6,572 nucleotides of DNA from Candidatus Zhuqueibacterota bacterium (lineage in GTDB: Bacteria; SM23-31). How positions within the stretch are numbered: the stretch's first letter is position 1; each line of letters starts with the position of its first letter. A program made the position numbers and the translations under genes. This document shows positions 6,194 through 6,572 of the stretch, piece after piece. Under the pieces are notes generated by a model, which had not been told where the DNA came from, did not search any database, and saw only the letters and a list, made by a program, of their open reading frames with translations. The stretch lies in the NCBI GenBank assembly GCA_022562855.1, contig JADFON010000107.1, positions 1 to 6,572 of the forward strand. Reading direction: 5' to 3'.

Positions 6194-6358
6194 ATAACCG
6201 AAATCTATTGTTTTGTCCCTTATTATTTGACCTTCGAACCTCGTAAACATTAGATATTAATAATTTTTAGCCAATGGTATGATCACAGCGCGACCTTTGT
6301 AATAGAATGCACTTAGATTAAGAATTTCGCGTACTAATAAACCAAACACACACTTTGC

Positions 6359-6572
6359 TTACTTCTTCCCGTCGGAATCCTTTTTTTCACTTTTTGGCAC
6401 AACAGGTTTTTTCCTGTAAACACTCCGGGTTATAAAATTTTCGAATTCTTTGACGTCACGGCTGATTTCATTGACGCCGTCGTTGAGATACTGTAAAAGC
6501 GCGGTACTGTGAGCAAGTCCGGCTGAAGCGACCAGTTTCAACCAATCTCCTCTTGCGGTCTCATCCGGAGCT
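6359..6572 (-). CDS. C-terminal fragment of a protein of unknown function (5' end beyond window)
   Basis: On the minus strand the frame is open from the right edge (first whole codon at 6571) to TAA at 6361..6359, giving 70 residues. It reads APDETARGDWLKLVAS at the start and continues into a helical stretch (~16-45). The tail is strongly charged, with many Lys, Ser and Asp residues. A TTG at 6541 could be a start, but the frame continues upstream of it without a stop and no good SD spacing forces a start there, so a longer gene is more likely. I recognise no family: the helix-plus-charged-tail pattern is compatible with many small cytoplasmic proteins. It converges on the receiver gene across 165 bases with no clear terminator for either. 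Confidence 0.65.
   Translation of the reverse strand, partial: APDETARGDWLKLVASAGLAHSTALLQYLNDGVNEISRDVKEFENFITRSVYRKKPVVPKSEKKDSDGKK

Noticed and set aside
6227-6245. GAGGTTCGAAGGTC on the minus strand resembles a tRNA T-arm, suggesting a tRNA gene or attachment-site remnant.
   Set aside because: No acceptor stem, anticodon arm or D-arm can be found around it, and there is no integrase gene or direct repeat.
6227-6255. TTGACC followed by TTAGAT after 17 bases as a plus-strand promoter after the receiver gene.
   Set aside because: The -10 matches only three of six positions and it would point into the convergent gene with no downstream plus-strand ORF.

Overview
The window looks like the chromosome of a moderately AT-rich bacterium. 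Genes are compact, Shine-Dalgarno (SD) sites are ordinary, and one leader carries a near-consensus sigma70 promoter. I cannot name a phylum from the sequence alone. No transposase, CRISPR array, rRNA or tRNA was found.

Left half (1..4230, all minus strand): a glycosylation-type cluster. In transcription order it holds a single-domain family 2 glycosyltransferase with a TPR tail (2966..4111), a class I SAM-dependent methyltransferase (2012..2782), and a larger protein with two family 2 glycosyltransferase domains followed by TPRs (1..2002, cut by the left edge). Between the first two genes lies a near-perfect -35/-10 promoter whose predicted start falls almost at the base of an intrinsic-terminator-like hairpin, so the methyltransferase and double glycosyltransferase appear to form a separately controlled unit. 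Two TPR-tailed glycosyltransferases beside a methyltransferase suggest modification of a surface glycan or a protein such as flagellin or pilin; the target is inference.

Middle (4112..4466): an AT-rich divergent intergenic region of about 350 bases. It holds candidate promoters for both directions, several short inverted repeats, a possible 43-codon leader ORF, and an SD hairpin just before the TTG start of the TPR glycosyltransferase.

Right half (plus strand): a 436-residue protein resembling an HD-GYP phosphodiesterase whose catalytic motifs are lost and which has a Cys-rich C-terminal region, followed 41 bases later by a stand-alone CheY-like receiver with all phosphorylation residues intact. 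They look like one signalling operon. A convergent minus-strand gene of unknown function enters from the right edge (6359..6572). The 165 bases between it and the receiver gene (6194..6358) contain nothing I can call.

Most of the window is recognisable accessory biology. The best candidates for something undescribed are the catalytically dead HD-GYP/receiver pair and the promoter-plus-hairpin leader of the methyltransferase unit.
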